NCBI GenBank assembly: GCA_030043835.1
Contig: JASHWY010000152.1
Location: 1 to 6,379, forward strand
Direction of reading: 5' to 3'
From: Thermoplasmata archaeon
GTDB lineage: Archaea; Thermoplasmatota; Thermoplasmata; Lutacidiplasmatales; UBA184
DNA length: 6,379 nt
Each line of letters starts with the position of its first letter. Positions within the stretch are counted from its first letter, which is position 1. The notes under the pieces are model-generated. The model was not told the origin of the DNA, did no database searches, and saw nothing but the letters and a program-made list of their open reading frames with translations. The position numbers were made by a program, and so were the translations under genes. This document shows positions 6,281 to 6,379 of this stretch, piece by piece.

Positions 6281-6309
6281 CCTCCGGGAACCCGTGAGAT
6301 ATTTCTAGA
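6281..6309 (-). promoter_or_regulatory. Promoter-like element and Shine-Dalgarno of the zinc-ribbon gene
   Basis: On the minus strand TCTAGAAATATC (6309-6298) is the only AT-rich box upstream, centred about 25 bases before the GTG at 6277. That spacing would place the transcript start at or next to the GTG, meaning a leaderless mRNA. However, GGAGGATC (6285-6278) abuts the same start like a Shine-Dalgarno. Both cannot be used with the standard spacing, so either the box is not the TATA element or the GGAGG is chance. Confidence 0.35.
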
Positions 6310-6379
6310 CTCCGAACTGCTGGTTCCTCGACCTCGGTGCGAATGCCGGGTGTCCCATTCCGTGACGTCGGCCCACAGG

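Noticed and set aside
1..6379. tRNA, rRNA, insertion sequence, att site or CRISPR array
   Set aside because: No cloverleaf with a T-loop, no transposase or integrase motif, no terminal inverted repeats with target duplication and no repeated spacer pattern were seen on either strand by eye.

Overview
The window looks like chromosomal DNA from a high-GC archaeon, most plausibly of the Thermoplasmatota or a similar euryarchaeal-type lineage. The basis is CTTAA/TTAAG elements placed like archaeal TATA boxes upstream of starts, GGTG- and GGAGG-type Shine-Dalgarno sequences with GTG starts, a zinc-ribbon/single-TM/sequon-rich ectodomain protein of a kind common in archaea, and a GT87-like integral membrane glycosyltransferase. 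This is inference from style; no rRNA, tRNA or other lineage marker is present.

Layout, left to right. (1) Plus strand, 83-1558: a soluble protein built from about eleven 31-residue HEAT (PBS-lyase-type) repeats. Its true start is uncertain because several frames are open to the left edge. (2) Minus strand, 1644-2945: a polytopic membrane protein resembling GT-C/GT87 glycosyltransferases, convergent with the HEAT gene across an 85-base gap that can form two mutually exclusive hairpins. (3) 2946-3185: a divergent control region carrying AT-rich CTTAA elements in an otherwise GC-rich background. (4) Plus strand, 3186-4880: a 14-TM MFS exporter of the DHA2 (EmrB/QacA) type. (5) Plus strand, 4877-5578: a complete metallo-beta-lactamase-fold hydrolase whose GTG start overlaps the exporter stop by 4 bases, so the two form a translationally coupled pair. 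(6) Minus strand, 5669-6277: a lysine-free zinc-ribbon membrane-anchored protein with a sequon-rich ectodomain, convergent with the hydrolase across a 90-base gap full of short palindromes. (7) 6278-6379: its promoter and possibly the start of a divergent gene running off the right edge.

Functionally, the clearest unit is the exporter plus hydrolase pair, which could modify and expel a small molecule (inference). The membrane glycosyltransferase and the sequon-rich surface protein both point to cell-surface work, but nothing in the sequence links them directly. I see no mobile element, CRISPR array, RNA gene or clearly new multi-gene system. The most unusual items are the lysine-free zinc-ribbon surface protein, the coupled exporter/hydrolase and the regular HEAT array.
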